64,000 nt of DNA from Aporhodopirellula aestuarii (GCF_023701485.1 NZ_JAMQBK010000057.1:33229-97228); one strand, 5' to 3'; counted from the first letter of the stretch, positions 46,438 through 55,741 are shown. Notes: generated by a model from the sequence alone, not told the origin. Translations and numbers: made by a program.

Positions 46438-47826
46438 TTAGGCGACTCCGAAGCCCAGCAGCCGTTTGGTCAACGCACCGCCGTGAGTGGTCATGTCGCG
46501 TATGGCGGCTTGGAAATCAGGATCGGTCAAATGGGAGGGCTCACCCGATTGATCCGATCGAATGATCGCGAATTGGCTCGCTCGTCGCACGAGTTCACGT
46601 AAGAATGCGGGTGTGGTGTCATTGCTAGATCGAATCCAATGAGACAGGTCGACGTGCGCGAGAGTTTGGTCCCCGGCGAATAGTTGCAGCAACCGTTCAC
46701 GGCAATGGGCGTCAGGCAGCGGGAATTCGATTGCTTGATCGACTCGGCCCGGGCGATCGACGAGCGCCGATTCGATTTGTTCGGGGCGGTTGGTGGTGAG
46801 TAAGAACATGACTTGATCTTGCCTCTCCAACCCATCCATTTGGTTCATCAATTCATGCAGCACACTGCCGTAGGGATTCGTTTCGCGGTGCGATGCGATT
46901 AGATCGACGTCATCAAGAATCAGCAGTGACGGACGCAGCATCTTGGCGATCTTGACGGTCTGTTCGAGGTGGATGAGTTGTTGGCCAGTCAGTAAGAATT
47001 TAGTCACGTCGGGAAGGTGTCCGATCAGCCAACGCGAGACGAGCGTCTTGCCGGTGCCAGGCGGTCCGTGGAGCAACAGCCCGCGACTCCCCGACTGACC
47101 CATTTCAACAAGTCGTTCGGAGATGTTGAAAAAATCCACCGTGCTGCGACGCAGCAATTCCATCGTTTCGGAGGGCAGGATGATGTCGGTTTCGTTAATC
47201 CGGTCGATCTCATGAAATTCGAGGCTGAGATTGACGTCGCCATAATCGTAGTCCTGAGCCTTTGAGAGACTCAGCACTTGCCCGCGATAGCAACTGTACT
47301 GGCTCGAAAGCCGCGTTACCTGTTCGAGGACTTCTTGCGTGAGCGACTCGTCGGCGCCTGCCACCATGAGGTGCCGCGGTTCGTTCCAGACCAAAAATCC
47401 CTGATCGCGATATCGCAAGAAATAGATCGCGGCGATGGGGACGCGAATGCGTTTACGCGGAGCGATTTGAACCATTTGGTAGCGGATCGCTTGAGGGGCC
47501 ATTTTGCCTTCACGGATCGCATCAAACACTAACACCCGTTCTGGGATGCCGAGGCGACGGATCAACCGGGAATCGGGTTGCTCGTCCCAATGCTCCATCG
47601 CCCGATGGAAATTGGGCAGGTCGATGACCAGCATCTCGGTCTGGATCAAAGTCACGTCGTCGAGCCGGTGGCCGAGAATCCTGCGGGCTTGTTTGCGAAA
47701 CAGCCAGCCTTTGAGGTGAGAGGCGCACGTCCCGGCGATCAATCCGAGAATGACAATGCCGAGGATTGAAAAGAATACGAATACGATCACCTCATCACCA
47801 GTCAGCGCGATCAGCATAGAAATCAT
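46438..47826 (-). CDS. Membrane-anchored AAA ATPase
   Basis: This 462-residue protein has an N-terminal transmembrane helix (about 10-35), a middle region (40-210) of unknown fold, and a single AAA module: Walker A GPPGTGKT at 254-261, Walker B LLILDDVD at 301-308, sensor LTTNRPEQIESALVDRPGR with the arginine finger pair, and a helical C-terminal lid. The domain order and inward-facing ATPase resemble BCS1-like AAA proteins, but no extra family domain is evident. It probably remodels or extracts protein substrates at the membrane. It is convergent with the WD40-caspase gene (39-base gap), which is proximity only and does not show joint function. Confidence 0.85.
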   Translation of the reverse strand: MISMLIALTGDEVIVFVFFSILGIVILGLIAGTCASHLKGWLFRKQARRILGHRLDDVTLIQTEMLVIDLPNFHRAMEHWDEQPDSRLIRRLGIPERVLVFDAIREGKMAPQAIRYQMVQIAPRKRIRVPIAAIYFLRYRDQGFLVWNEPRHLMVAGADESLTQEVLEQVTRLSSQYSCYRGQVLSLSKAQDYDYGDVNLSLEFHEIDRINETDIILPSETMELLRRSTVDFFNISERLVEMGQSGSRGLLLHGPPGTGKTLVSRWLIGHLPDVTKFLLTGQQLIHLEQTVKIAKMLRPSLLILDDVDLIASHRETNPYGSVLHELMNQMDGLERQDQVMFLLTTNRPEQIESALVDRPGRVDQAIEFPLPDAHCRERLLQLFAGDQTLAHVDLSHWIRSSNDTTPAFLRELVRRASQFAIIRSDQSGEPSHLTDPDFQAAIRDMTTHGGALTKRLLGFGVA

Positions 47827-48261
47827 GATTACGGAGATCCTGCGTGCGAAGTTGTTGGATCTTCACACTCTAACGGATCTCCCCGCCCGTACGTGAGCAA
47901 TGCACGGTGAAACCCTGATCGAAGGGGGCATGACCGGGTTCGGAAGGCTTCCGCGAGTTTGGTGTTGCGGCGGCGATGGTGGAAACGAGAGCGTTGTCGG
48001 TGCCTGATCCATGGCATTTCGTAAACGTGTTCTCCAAAACCCCCTGCCGTCCCGGCTACGCTCCGCAAAGATTCGTTCCGTCCCGAATCGGTGTCGCCCA
48101 CGATCAAAGTTGCCAACCCCGTCATGCCCACTTGCAAGCAGTTTTCCTACAATCGGATCGCGGTGTGATACGATCTGGGCGAAGGCCGAGGTTTCGTATT
48201 CCTATCAATCGAGGATAACGAGGACGCCTTTTCGAAGTTTTTTTGCAGCGTTGGACGAAAT
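47827..48261. other. Divergent gap between the AAA gene and the CHASE kinase
   Basis: No credible gene is seen in these 435 bases, which should hold promoters for both flanking genes. A 6-8-6 inverted repeat, GATTCG-N8-CGAATC, lies at 48070-48089, 172 bases before the kinase start, and a 6-base palindrome CGGAAGGCTTCCG lies at 47941-47953. Both could be regulator sites, but neither has independent support. Confidence 0.45.
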
Positions 48262-50451
48262 ATGATCAAACGAGTCGACCAATCGAACGTGCGCGAGCGA
48301 CTGCGTCGTCGTGGCACGTTTCAATGGTTTCATGCACTCACAGTCGTGCTGTCGATTGGATTGACGCTGTTCGCCTGGGACTATTCGCGTAAGCAGTTGC
48401 AATCAAAGATTCAGATTCAATTCGACCGTGAAGCGGAACGGATCGTCGGGCTCGTAACGGAGCGGATGCAGAAATACGAAGAGGCGTTGTTGGCGGCGTC
48501 GGCGTTTTTAGAAGTAGACGAACGTGAAATTACGCGAGATCGATGGCGGCACTACGTCGACCAGATTGAGATTCGAGAAAGGTACCCCGGCATCAACGGG
48601 CTCGGTGTCGTCCTCACAGTTCCACGACAAAACCGTGACGAATTCATCGCCAAACAGCAATTGGGCCATCCTGATTTTCGGATCTATCCCGAACACGACC
48701 AGCCGATGCTGTGGCCGATCACCCAAGTCGTACCAGAGCGACCCAACGCGGCGGCGCTCGGTTTGGACATGGCGCATGAAACAAATCGACGTGAAGCGGC
48801 GGAGAAGGCACGCGATAGCGGATTGAGCCAAGTGACTGGTCCCATCGTCTTGGTTCAAGATACCCAGCGGACGCCAGGATTTCTGTTTTTTACCCCGTTT
48901 TACGATATCGATTTTTCGACGGAAATGAGCCTCGCGAGCGAGACCGTGAGGCGGGCGCGGTTCGAAGGGTTGGTCTACGCACCGTTTTTGGTGCGAAACC
49001 TGATGCGGGGGACGATGGAGAGGCAAAAACGTTCGCTCGGATTGCGGATCATTGATGGCGGTGACGTTCTTTTCGATGAACACGTCGAATCGCAATCGGG
49101 GTTTGATCCTGAGCCGTTGCTGAAGAAAGAGTTGACCGTGCCCATGTATGGTCGACTGTGGACTTTTGATCTTTGGTCCGATCTGTCATTTCGCAAAAAC
49201 GCATCGTCGTCTCAACCGCAAACCATCTTGTGGGCGGGTCTGCTGATCGATTCTTTGCTGATCGGGATGTTCCTGTCGATTTCGCGCGCCAGTCGTAAGG
49301 CGTTGAAAATGGCTGATGAAATGACGCAGGATTTGCAAAGCGTTTCTTTGGCAACCCAAGCCAACCGAATCGGGATTTGGGATTTCGATCCGATCACAGG
49401 GAAATTGGAATGGGATGACGCCATGTTCGATCTTTATGGTTGCAGCCGCGACGATTTCAGCGGTGCGTACGATGCATGGCAAAACTGCGTCCATCCCGAT
49501 GATCGCGAGGCGTCCAATCAAGCCGTCCAGCGTGCTCTCCAAGGTGAGCGGTCGCTCGATATTTTGTTTCGTGTGATTCATCCCGATGGGACGGTGCGTT
49601 ATCTCGGTGGCCAGGGGGTCGTGTTTCGCAACGACGATGGTGAGGCGATCCGCATGCTCGGTGCCAATACCGACCTGACCGAGCAGATGAAGATGCTCGA
49701 TGAACGCAAGCAGCACCTTCGGGAAATCGCGCGAGCCAACGTGGAATTGAAACGCAGTAATGACGAGCTCGCGCAATTCGCCTACGTCGCCTCGCACGAC
49801 CTGCAGGCGCCGTTGAGGCGAATCGTTTCATTGTCGCAGTTGCTCAAAGATGAATTAGGCGAATCGCTTTCAGAGGACGCCATCCTTTTCATGAGCCAGA
49901 TCGAATCGAGTGCGTTGAGCATGCGAGATTTGATTCTCGACTTGCTGAGCTACTCCCAAATCGAATCCGAGAAACGAACCTTGGTTCGCTGTGACGTGAA
50001 GGCCTTGATCGATTCTGCGATCGAGAATCTGTCCGAACTGATCGCCGAATGCGACGGTGTGGTGAACTGCGACGATGTGCCTGATATCAATGCCGATCCG
50101 CATCAACTGATCCAGCTCTTTCAAAACCTGATCGGGAACTCGTTAAAATATCGAGGCGACAAGCCACCGCTGGTTCGTGTCTCCGGTGTGGCGCGGCCCG
50201 ATGCTACGGAATACATCGTTGCCGATAACGGGATTGGGATCGCGCCAGAGCATCGCAAACGGGTGTTTGGCGTGTTCAAACGTTTACATGCCGAGTCAAC
50301 CTACCATGGAAACGGAATCGGCTTGGCGATATGCAAAAGGATTGTGGATCGTTTGGGAGGTAGTATTTGGATCGCTGATTCGGAACTCGGTGGCACCGCC
50401 TTCCACATTTCAGTACCTAATGTAGACTTCGACTCGCAAGAAATTCGATGA
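48262..50451 (+). CDS. CHASE-domain sensor histidine kinase
   Basis: This 729-residue membrane kinase has a transmembrane helix (about 24-42), an extracytoplasmic CHASE domain (about 70-250) including GINGLGVVLTVPR, GLDMAHETNRREAAEKARD and FLFFTPFYD, a second helix (about 320-340), a PAS/PAC domain (about 365-475), then HisKA with His512 in YVASHDLQAPLRRI and a HATPase domain (LIQLFQNLIGNSLKYRG, VADNGIGIAPEH, GNGIGLAICKRI). The HDLQAPLR kinase core is the bacteriophytochrome-like type. CHASE domains bind small extracytoplasmic ligands such as cytokinin-like or lipid signals. The neighbouring single-domain response regulator begins 49 bases later and is its likely partner. Confidence 0.93.
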   Translation: MIKRVDQSNVRERLRRRGTFQWFHALTVVLSIGLTLFAWDYSRKQLQSKIQIQFDREAERIVGLVTERMQKYEEALLAASAFLEVDEREITRDRWRHYVDQIEIRERYPGINGLGVVLTVPRQNRDEFIAKQQLGHPDFRIYPEHDQPMLWPITQVVPERPNAAALGLDMAHETNRREAAEKARDSGLSQVTGPIVLVQDTQRTPGFLFFTPFYDIDFSTEMSLASETVRRARFEGLVYAPFLVRNLMRGTMERQKRSLGLRIIDGGDVLFDEHVESQSGFDPEPLLKKELTVPMYGRLWTFDLWSDLSFRKNASSSQPQTILWAGLLIDSLLIGMFLSISRASRKALKMADEMTQDLQSVSLATQANRIGIWDFDPITGKLEWDDAMFDLYGCSRDDFSGAYDAWQNCVHPDDREASNQAVQRALQGERSLDILFRVIHPDGTVRYLGGQGVVFRNDDGEAIRMLGANTDLTEQMKMLDERKQHLREIARANVELKRSNDELAQFAYVASHDLQAPLRRIVSLSQLLKDELGESLSEDAILFMSQIESSALSMRDLILDLLSYSQIESEKRTLVRCDVKALIDSAIENLSELIAECDGVVNCDDVPDINADPHQLIQLFQNLIGNSLKYRGDKPPLVRVSGVARPDATEYIVADNGIGIAPEHRKRVFGVFKRLHAESTYHGNGIGLAICKRIVDRLGGSIWIADSELGGTAFHISVPNVDFDSQEIR

Positions 50452-50500
50452 AGCACTTTGGTGCGACGTGCAGGATGATTCGTTTGTTGGGAAATCCTTG

Positions 50501-50917
50501 ATGAAAAAACCGATTCAACTGGTGATGTTGGTTGATGACAGTAGCCTGGACAACATGATTCACACTCGAATTCTCAAGAAGTCTGGGTTGGTGGAGGAGA
50601 TCATCGCATTCGAATATGCCGAAGACGCACTGAAGTATTTGCAGAACGAAAATCACGGTGTGGATGTGATTTTTCTCGATCTCAACATGCCGAGAATGGA
50701 CGGCTACGAATTCCTTGAGGAATACCATAAGCTCAGCAGCATCCAGAGAGCGAAAACGCTTGTCATGATGCTTTCGACGTCGAGCCGACCAGGCGACGCC
50801 GAGCGGGCGAAACAGTTCCCGCACGTGATCGATTACCAATCCAAACCGCTCGGTATCGAGACCCTCGAGTCGATCGTTCGCCATCATTTCAGTGATGATA
50901 CTGAAGCGAGTGTGTGA
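50501..50917 (+). CDS. Single-domain response regulator
   Basis: This 138-residue protein consists of a receiver domain only: LVDDSS with the acidic pair, phospho-acceptor D60 in VIFLDLNMPRMDG, a Ser/Thr switch in MLSTSSRPGD, and Lys in DYQSKPLG. It matches regulators that accompany phytochrome-type kinases (RcpA-like) and usually pass phosphate onward. ATG 50501 with GGGAAA upstream is preferred to GTG 50468. It is in the same direction as the CHASE kinase, so the pair forms a two-component unit with no DNA-binding output. Confidence 0.9.
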   Translation: MKKPIQLVMLVDDSSLDNMIHTRILKKSGLVEEIIAFEYAEDALKYLQNENHGVDVIFLDLNMPRMDGYEFLEEYHKLSSIQRAKTLVMMLSTSSRPGDAERAKQFPHVIDYQSKPLGIETLESIVRHHFSDDTEASV

Positions 50918-50938
50918 GACCGGCGATGACACGAATGT

Positions 50939-51940
50939 TTAGTTCGTCTTAGGTCCGATCGACACGGCAACACTGCGATGATCGGACCCGCAATCTCGCC
51001 CGATGTCGTACTTCGAGCAAGCAAGGTCATCGCTTATCAAAATGTGATCGATCAGCAATCCGAATGGGAATAGCGGGCGAGCGTACCAGGACGGTCGGAT
51101 CTCCCAACACGCCGCGGCTCGTTTCAGCCCAGAAGATTTCTGAAAATCGGTGAAATTGGCGTTCCAAGGTGTCAGATTGAAATCGCCCAGCAGAATGGTT
51201 CGGCCGGAACCGTTTGCGGTCGCGCGAATGTGTTTCGCCAATTCGGCGAGTTGCCGATTTCGGGTATGGAAGTTTGCTTGGCCGAGCGGCGGAATGGGAT
51301 GCGTCGCGATGAGCCGGTAGTCGTCGATCAAGACTTCGAGGCTGTTGGGGGTGCCCTGCCAACGCAACTTTTGAGTGGATCGGATGGGCCGTTTGGACAA
51401 GACTCCGATCCCAAAATTGTCGGTGTCGCTTTCGTCAAACGTGTAGTGCGGATGCGATTCGGCGAAGGATTTTTGGAGTCGGTCGGCGAGGTTGGGCGAG
51501 AGTTCGATAATGGCGATAACGTCCGCGTTGATCGCAAGCAACTCGTTGATAATCTTGTCGTGCTGACGGTTGCCCGTCAGGACATTGGTTGTGACGACGC
51601 GAATCGAATCACGGGGATCGAGTTCGGCCGAGTCGTCGAGCGTGCCCAAGTTCATCCCTGCCAAATTGATGAGTAGAAGTCCGGCGGCGGATCCGGCAAT
51701 CCACCAACGCTGCATCAAAAGCGAAATCACGAGGATGACCACGATCGTGATCAAGCCTTGGATCCGCAGGTTGGCGACAGTATCGAATGTCCAGTGAACC
51801 CGCGCAAACATGGCGGCGCAGGTCGCCACAGCGAGCACCGCGGACAGAATTACGAGAAAGGCATCGACGCTTTTGATGATGTGTGGCATCCGGCCAGGAT
51901 AACGTAGCACGGACGTGCGTTCACGGCCCCAGAGTTTCAT
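50939..51940 (-). CDS. Membrane EEP-family endonuclease/exonuclease/phosphatase
   Basis: This 333-residue protein has a basic N-terminus, two or three hydrophobic segments (about 23-48, 62-80 and 82-98), and a C-terminal EEP domain: IRVVTTNVLTGN, VIAIIELSPN, ILLGDFNLTPWNANF with catalytic Asp/Asn, and DCGSDHRSV with the Asp-His pair. It differs in layout from the EEP protein at 348-1520, which has one helix and a long linker, so the two are not recent duplicates. The domain probably faces outward. ATG 51940 is used; ATG 51889 is possible. Substrate is unknown. It converges on the response regulator gene with 21 bases between. Confidence 0.88.
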   Translation of the reverse strand: MKLWGRERTSVLRYPGRMPHIIKSVDAFLVILSAVLAVATCAAMFARVHWTFDTVANLRIQGLITIVVILVISLLMQRWWIAGSAAGLLLINLAGMNLGTLDDSAELDPRDSIRVVTTNVLTGNRQHDKIINELLAINADVIAIIELSPNLADRLQKSFAESHPHYTFDESDTDNFGIGVLSKRPIRSTQKLRWQGTPNSLEVLIDDYRLIATHPIPPLGQANFHTRNRQLAELAKHIRATANGSGRTILLGDFNLTPWNANFTDFQKSSGLKRAAACWEIRPSWYARPLFPFGLLIDHILISDDLACSKYDIGRDCGSDHRSVAVSIGPKTN

Positions 51941-51994
51941 CCTGTTCTGGCAATCGTTTACGGGCGTGCCAGTGGATGTCGACGACGGCGCATG

Positions 51995-52027
51995 AAAAAA
52001 CGTCGGCCTCCTTGTGAGAGGCCGACG
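51995..52027 (-). terminator. Rho-independent terminator of the YTV gene
   Basis: A perfect 10-bp stem (52001-52010 CGTCGGCCTC with 52018-52027) with a 7-base loop is followed on the minus strand by six T residues (complement of A 51995-52000). It lies 55 bases beyond the stop of the YTV gene and fits intrinsic termination. Confidence 0.9.
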
Positions 52028-52081
52028 CTATTTTGCAAAACGTTGCGGCAAGCGACACGCTTACCGCTTCGTGGGGGATGA

Positions 52082-53839
52082 CTAGCAACCGCAGCCGCAA
52101 CCGGTGACCGGAGCCGAACCACATCCGCAACCGGCTGATCCGGCAGGAGCAGCCGATCCGCCCGAGCCACTGCCCGAGACAGGAACTTCAACCGTTTGTG
52201 GGACCATGACGGTCTTGGTCACTTGAACTTCCTTCTGAACCTGAACAGGAACGCAGACGGTGTAGTCTTCAGTCACTGTTTCTTTGACTTGTTCCATGAC
52301 GGTCACTTCGTAAGGAACTTCTTCGCTCACGGTGTCGCACTCGATGACGGTGTATTCGCGAGTTTTCTCTTGCGGCACCATCACGGTGACGGTGCGTTGA
52401 CGCGTTTCGGTCGTCATCGACGTCTTAGGAACCATACGAGTTCGAGTTTCAGCAACCATCGTGGTCACGTTCTTGTTGCGAACGCGAGTTTCGGTTTGGC
52501 AGCTGGTCTTCGCAACGAGGCGCGTACGTTGTTCGGTGCGAGTCTTACGAACTTGGTACTCTTGAGTACGTTGTTCTTGACGGCAACGACGTACCGCAAC
52601 TTGGCGAGTACGTGTTTCCATACGAGTGCGAGTCACAGGCACGACGCAAGTGCGCGTTTCGACGCGGCAACGTTTCACGTTGACCATGCGAGTGCGAGTT
52701 TCGCAGCGGTATTTCGTGACCGAAACAGGACGTGTGCGGGTTTCGCTACGGCACTTGGTCACGTTGTACGTGTAAGGCTGCTCAACGTTTTGAGTCGTGT
52801 AGGTCGTGTAAGGAACTTGTTCGCAAACAACGTTTGGAACCCAAACCTTGCGAGTGACGGTGGTGGCCGATGAGCTGCCACATCCGCCGCAGCCATCGCC
52901 ACAACCGCATGAGCTGCAGCAGCAACACGAGCCACAACCTCCGCACGAAGCCGATCCGCAGCCGCTATCAGCAGGGACTTCTTCGGTGACGCACTGGTAG
53001 CTGCCCATGTCTTTGCTGACGGTGCGGTACTTGGTAACTGGAACGCGTTGGCAAACGGTGCGGGTACCCGTCATTGTTTCCGTGTAAGGAACGCTAACGG
53101 TGTAGCTGACTTCGCTGGTTTCCGTGTAAGGAACGCGAGCTGTGTACGTTTGAGCGACTTGCTCGACGTAAGGAACCTTGACCGAGTAGGTTTTCTCAAC
53201 GTTCTCGGTGTAAGGAACGCAAACGTTGTAGCTTTTTTCAACCATTTCGGTGTAAGGGACGTTAACGGTGTAGGTGCGAGTTGCCGTTTCGGTGTAAGGG
53301 ACACACACGGTGTAAGGAACTTCGACTTGAGTCGTGACAGGAACTTGAACCGAGTAGGTTTCTTCAACAACTTCGGTCTTAGGAACCATAGCCGTGTAAG
53401 TTTCTTCGACTTCGGTCGTCACAGGAACTTGAACGGTGTAGTCTTGGGTTTGCTCAGTCGGGACCATGACGGTGTAGGTTTCCGTCTTAGTAACTTCACG
53501 CGGAACTTGCTTGTTAACGGTGCGTGTACGAGTTTCGGTGCGTGGAACGCACTTGATGACATCGTACGACCGTTGACGAGTTTCTTGTTTCATTTCGGTG
53601 ACGGTCACCATTTGGGTTTCGGTGACTTGCGTCGGGACCATGACCGTTTGGGTCGTCATGGCAGGGCCGCTGCCGCCATCGGCGATCACTGCGGGGCCGG
53701 CTGAATCGCCAGCGAGCGTGTCGGAGCATCCGCCACATGCGACCACGGGGGCTGGCGAGCCACAGCACTGGGCGTTGGCGACGGGGCCGTACGCCATGGC
53801 AGTCAGCGCGACTGCGAGCGTTAGAGACAGTTTCTTCAC
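52082..53839 (-). CDS. Secreted cysteine-rich YTV-repeat protein
   Basis: This 585-residue protein has a signal peptide (residues about 1-24, ending ANAQ) and then two blocks of repeats. The N-terminal block (about 60-265) repeats YTVxVPYTE-like units many times with Val/Thr/Glu-rich spacing. The C-terminal block (about 335-560) repeats ETRTRxVxV-like units rich in Arg and Thr. Between them (about 285-325) is a Cys/Gly-rich stretch, and the protein ends in CGCGC. The YTV repeat was described in planctomycetes and is proposed to form part of the protein cell wall, where disulfide bonds could cross-link it. The GTG start has an AAGGAAA site. It is a probable structural wall protein rather than an enzyme. 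Confidence 0.93.
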   Translation of the reverse strand: MKKLSLTLAVALTAMAYGPVANAQCCGSPAPVVACGGCSDTLAGDSAGPAVIADGGSGPAMTTQTVMVPTQVTETQMVTVTEMKQETRQRSYDVIKCVPRTETRTRTVNKQVPREVTKTETYTVMVPTEQTQDYTVQVPVTTEVEETYTAMVPKTEVVEETYSVQVPVTTQVEVPYTVCVPYTETATRTYTVNVPYTEMVEKSYNVCVPYTENVEKTYSVKVPYVEQVAQTYTARVPYTETSEVSYTVSVPYTETMTGTRTVCQRVPVTKYRTVSKDMGSYQCVTEEVPADSGCGSASCGGCGSCCCCSSCGCGDGCGGCGSSSATTVTRKVWVPNVVCEQVPYTTYTTQNVEQPYTYNVTKCRSETRTRPVSVTKYRCETRTRMVNVKRCRVETRTCVVPVTRTRMETRTRQVAVRRCRQEQRTQEYQVRKTRTEQRTRLVAKTSCQTETRVRNKNVTTMVAETRTRMVPKTSMTTETRQRTVTVMVPQEKTREYTVIECDTVSEEVPYEVTVMEQVKETVTEDYTVCVPVQVQKEVQVTKTVMVPQTVEVPVSGSGSGGSAAPAGSAGCGCGSAPVTGCGCGC

Positions 53840-53891
53840 GAGAGTTTCCTTGGGGGGGACAAGACAGTCGGACCGTCTACCGACGACCGAG

Positions 53892-53922
53892 CAAACTAGA
53901 GGGTTAGACGCAGGCTAGTTTG
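53892..53922. repeat. Inverted repeat upstream of the YTV gene
   Basis: Perfect 8-base arms, 53892-53899 CAAACTAG and 53915-53922 CTAGTTTG, flank a 15-base spacer about 53-83 bases before the YTV start. In the transcript it would fold into a 5' leader hairpin, or as DNA it could bind a regulator. It lies in the 196-base gap 53840-54035. Confidence 0.55.
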
Positions 53923-54035
53923 ACGGGCACTTCTGTCCACTCATGAATCAGAACCCCTATCGGAAAACCGCGGCCGCTCACAAGTTATTCCGTTGATACG
54001 GACTATGCGGATTGAGGGCGTGAGAGCGTTGTTCG

Positions 54036-55688
54036 CTACCCGATGGCGGCGGTAAGGAGTTCGTGTTCGGTCCACTGGGACGTCTCGCGGACGTCCGTCA
54101 GAACGCCGCGCGAAAAGACGCCGATGGAATCGCAAACACCCAACAGTTCGGGTAAATAGCTGCTGACTAGCAGGATCGCTTTCCCCGACGCCGCCAATTC
54201 GCCGATCTGGCGATAGATCACTCCTTTACTGCCAATGTCGATCCCGCGGGTCGGTTCGTCGAGTAGCAGGATTTCGCAATCATGGTGCAGGAGGCGAGCC
54301 AACGCGATCTTCTGTTGATTGCCTCCCGAGAGTTCACCGATCGGCTGTTGAGCTGAGGAGGCTTTCACGTCGAGTCGCTGCATCCAGGTTTGTGTCGATC
54401 GTGACATCGCCCCAATGTCGAGCAGTCCGGCTTTGCGGTAGGAGTCCATCCGCGTGATCGTGAGGTTGTCGGTCAAACTTCGATCGAGAAACAAGCCTTC
54501 GTTCTTGCGATCTTCTGAAACCAACCCCATCGAGTCACGCACCCAGCTGAGGTCCGGTCGACGAGGTGCCGGCGGTTTGCCTGCGACGCAGACCACGCCG
54601 TCGGTGATGGCATCGAGGCCGAAGATCGCCCGCAGGGTTTCGGTGCGTCCTGCACCGATCAAGCCCGCGATGCCAAGGATTTCACCACGATGTAATTGGA
54701 AGCTGACCGATCGTGGGCCTGCTTCTGAGCAAACCTGTTTGACTTCCAAAGCCACTTCGCCTCGGGTGTGGGTGAATTTTGGATACAGGTCCGACATGTC
54801 ACGGCCGACCATGTAGCGGATAATCTGGTCCATGGGGGTTGGCGGATCGTCATCGGCAACGGCTGGTGATTGGACGTTGGCGTCGTCGACGTCAGTTCGT
54901 TCGTCGTCGGTGTGTTTGGTGACCGACGGCAGATTTGCCTGATCGGAATGCTCGCCCGGCATCCGCCCCGTCGCGACCGTGCGGCCATCGCGGAGCACCG
55001 TAAACCGGTCGGCGATGCGTTCGCATTCTTCGAGGAAGTGGCTGATGTATAAAATGCTGACGCCATCTGCGGCGAGTCGTTCGATGACATCAAAGAGGCG
55101 TTGAGTGTCGACTTGAGTCAGGCTGCTCGTCGGTTCGTCGAGGATCAACAGTTTGAGTGAGCTGGATGAATTGTTCGTCGACGTGACGACGGCGCGGGCG
55201 ATTTCAACCATCTGTTGTTCGGCGATCGAAAGTTCTCCGGCTTGTCGATCGAGCGACAGATGGCCGCAGTTGAGTTTCTGTAATGCTTCGGTCGCCCATT
55301 GTCGCTCGGCAGCCCGATCTACCCAGCCGACTCCCCGGGCGAGTCGCCTGATCGTCGTGCCCGACGTTCGTGGTTCGCGGCCGAGTGTGATGTTTTCGCA
55401 AACCGAGAGATCTGGGGCGAGGTTGAGCTCCTGGTAGATCATTGCGATGCCGATCGACTGCGAATCACGCGGGCCGGCGAAGTCGACGAGTTCTCCATCA
55501 AATCGGATTTCACCCTCATCGGGGCGATGGGCGCCGCTGAGAACCCGCATCAGGGTGCTTTTGCCGGCCCCGTTTTCGCCGATGATCGCATGCACTTCGC
55601 CCGGCTGGACATTCAAGTCCACCCCATCGAGTGCCCGAGTGGCCCCGAACGATTTTCGAATTCCAGTGAGCGTGAGCCTTGGGATCAT
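54036..55688 (-). CDS. Sugar ABC transporter ATPase (RbsA/MglA type), two domains
   Basis: This protein of about 550 residues has two fused ABC domains typical of simple-sugar importers. The first has Walker A GENGAGKST, signature LSIAEQQM, Walker B LLILDEPTSSL. The second, as usual in this class, has a degenerate Walker A (AGLIGAGRTET), signature LSGGNQQK and Walker B LLLDEPTRGID. A low-complexity Asp/Thr insert (about 255-290) separates them. The partner permease and binding protein are not in the window, so it is an orphan here. It is divergent from an arsR gene across a promoter region carrying an operator-like palindrome, which might control both. ATG 55688 is used; TTG 55694 is possible. 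Confidence 0.9.
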   Translation of the reverse strand: MIPRLTLTGIRKSFGATRALDGVDLNVQPGEVHAIIGENGAGKSTLMRVLSGAHRPDEGEIRFDGELVDFAGPRDSQSIGIAMIYQELNLAPDLSVCENITLGREPRTSGTTIRRLARGVGWVDRAAERQWATEALQKLNCGHLSLDRQAGELSIAEQQMVEIARAVVTSTNNSSSSLKLLILDEPTSSLTQVDTQRLFDVIERLAADGVSILYISHFLEECERIADRFTVLRDGRTVATGRMPGEHSDQANLPSVTKHTDDERTDVDDANVQSPAVADDDPPTPMDQIIRYMVGRDMSDLYPKFTHTRGEVALEVKQVCSEAGPRSVSFQLHRGEILGIAGLIGAGRTETLRAIFGLDAITDGVVCVAGKPPAPRRPDLSWVRDSMGLVSEDRKNEGLFLDRSLTDNLTITRMDSYRKAGLLDIGAMSRSTQTWMQRLDVKASSAQQPIGELSGGNQQKIALARLLHHDCEILLLDEPTRGIDIGSKGVIYRQIGELAASGKAILLVSSYLPELLGVCDSIGVFSRGVLTDVRETSQWTEHELLTAAIG

Positions 55689-55713
55689 GTGCAAACCGCC
55701 AGGAAAAGCTCAA

Positions 55714-55741
55714 TTGACATATCGTAACCTTCCGATATATT
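55714..55741 (+). promoter_or_regulatory. Promoter with ArsR-type operator
   Basis: A TTGACA at 55714-55719 and a TATATT at 55736-55741, 16 bases apart, form a near-consensus sigma-70-type promoter. Between and overlapping them is an inverted repeat, ATATCG (55719-55724)-N8-CGATAT (55733-55738). This is the usual position for repression by an ArsR-family protein, whose gene starts 63 bases downstream. The palindrome also lies about 30 bases upstream of the divergent sugar ABC gene, which may share control. Confidence 0.75.
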
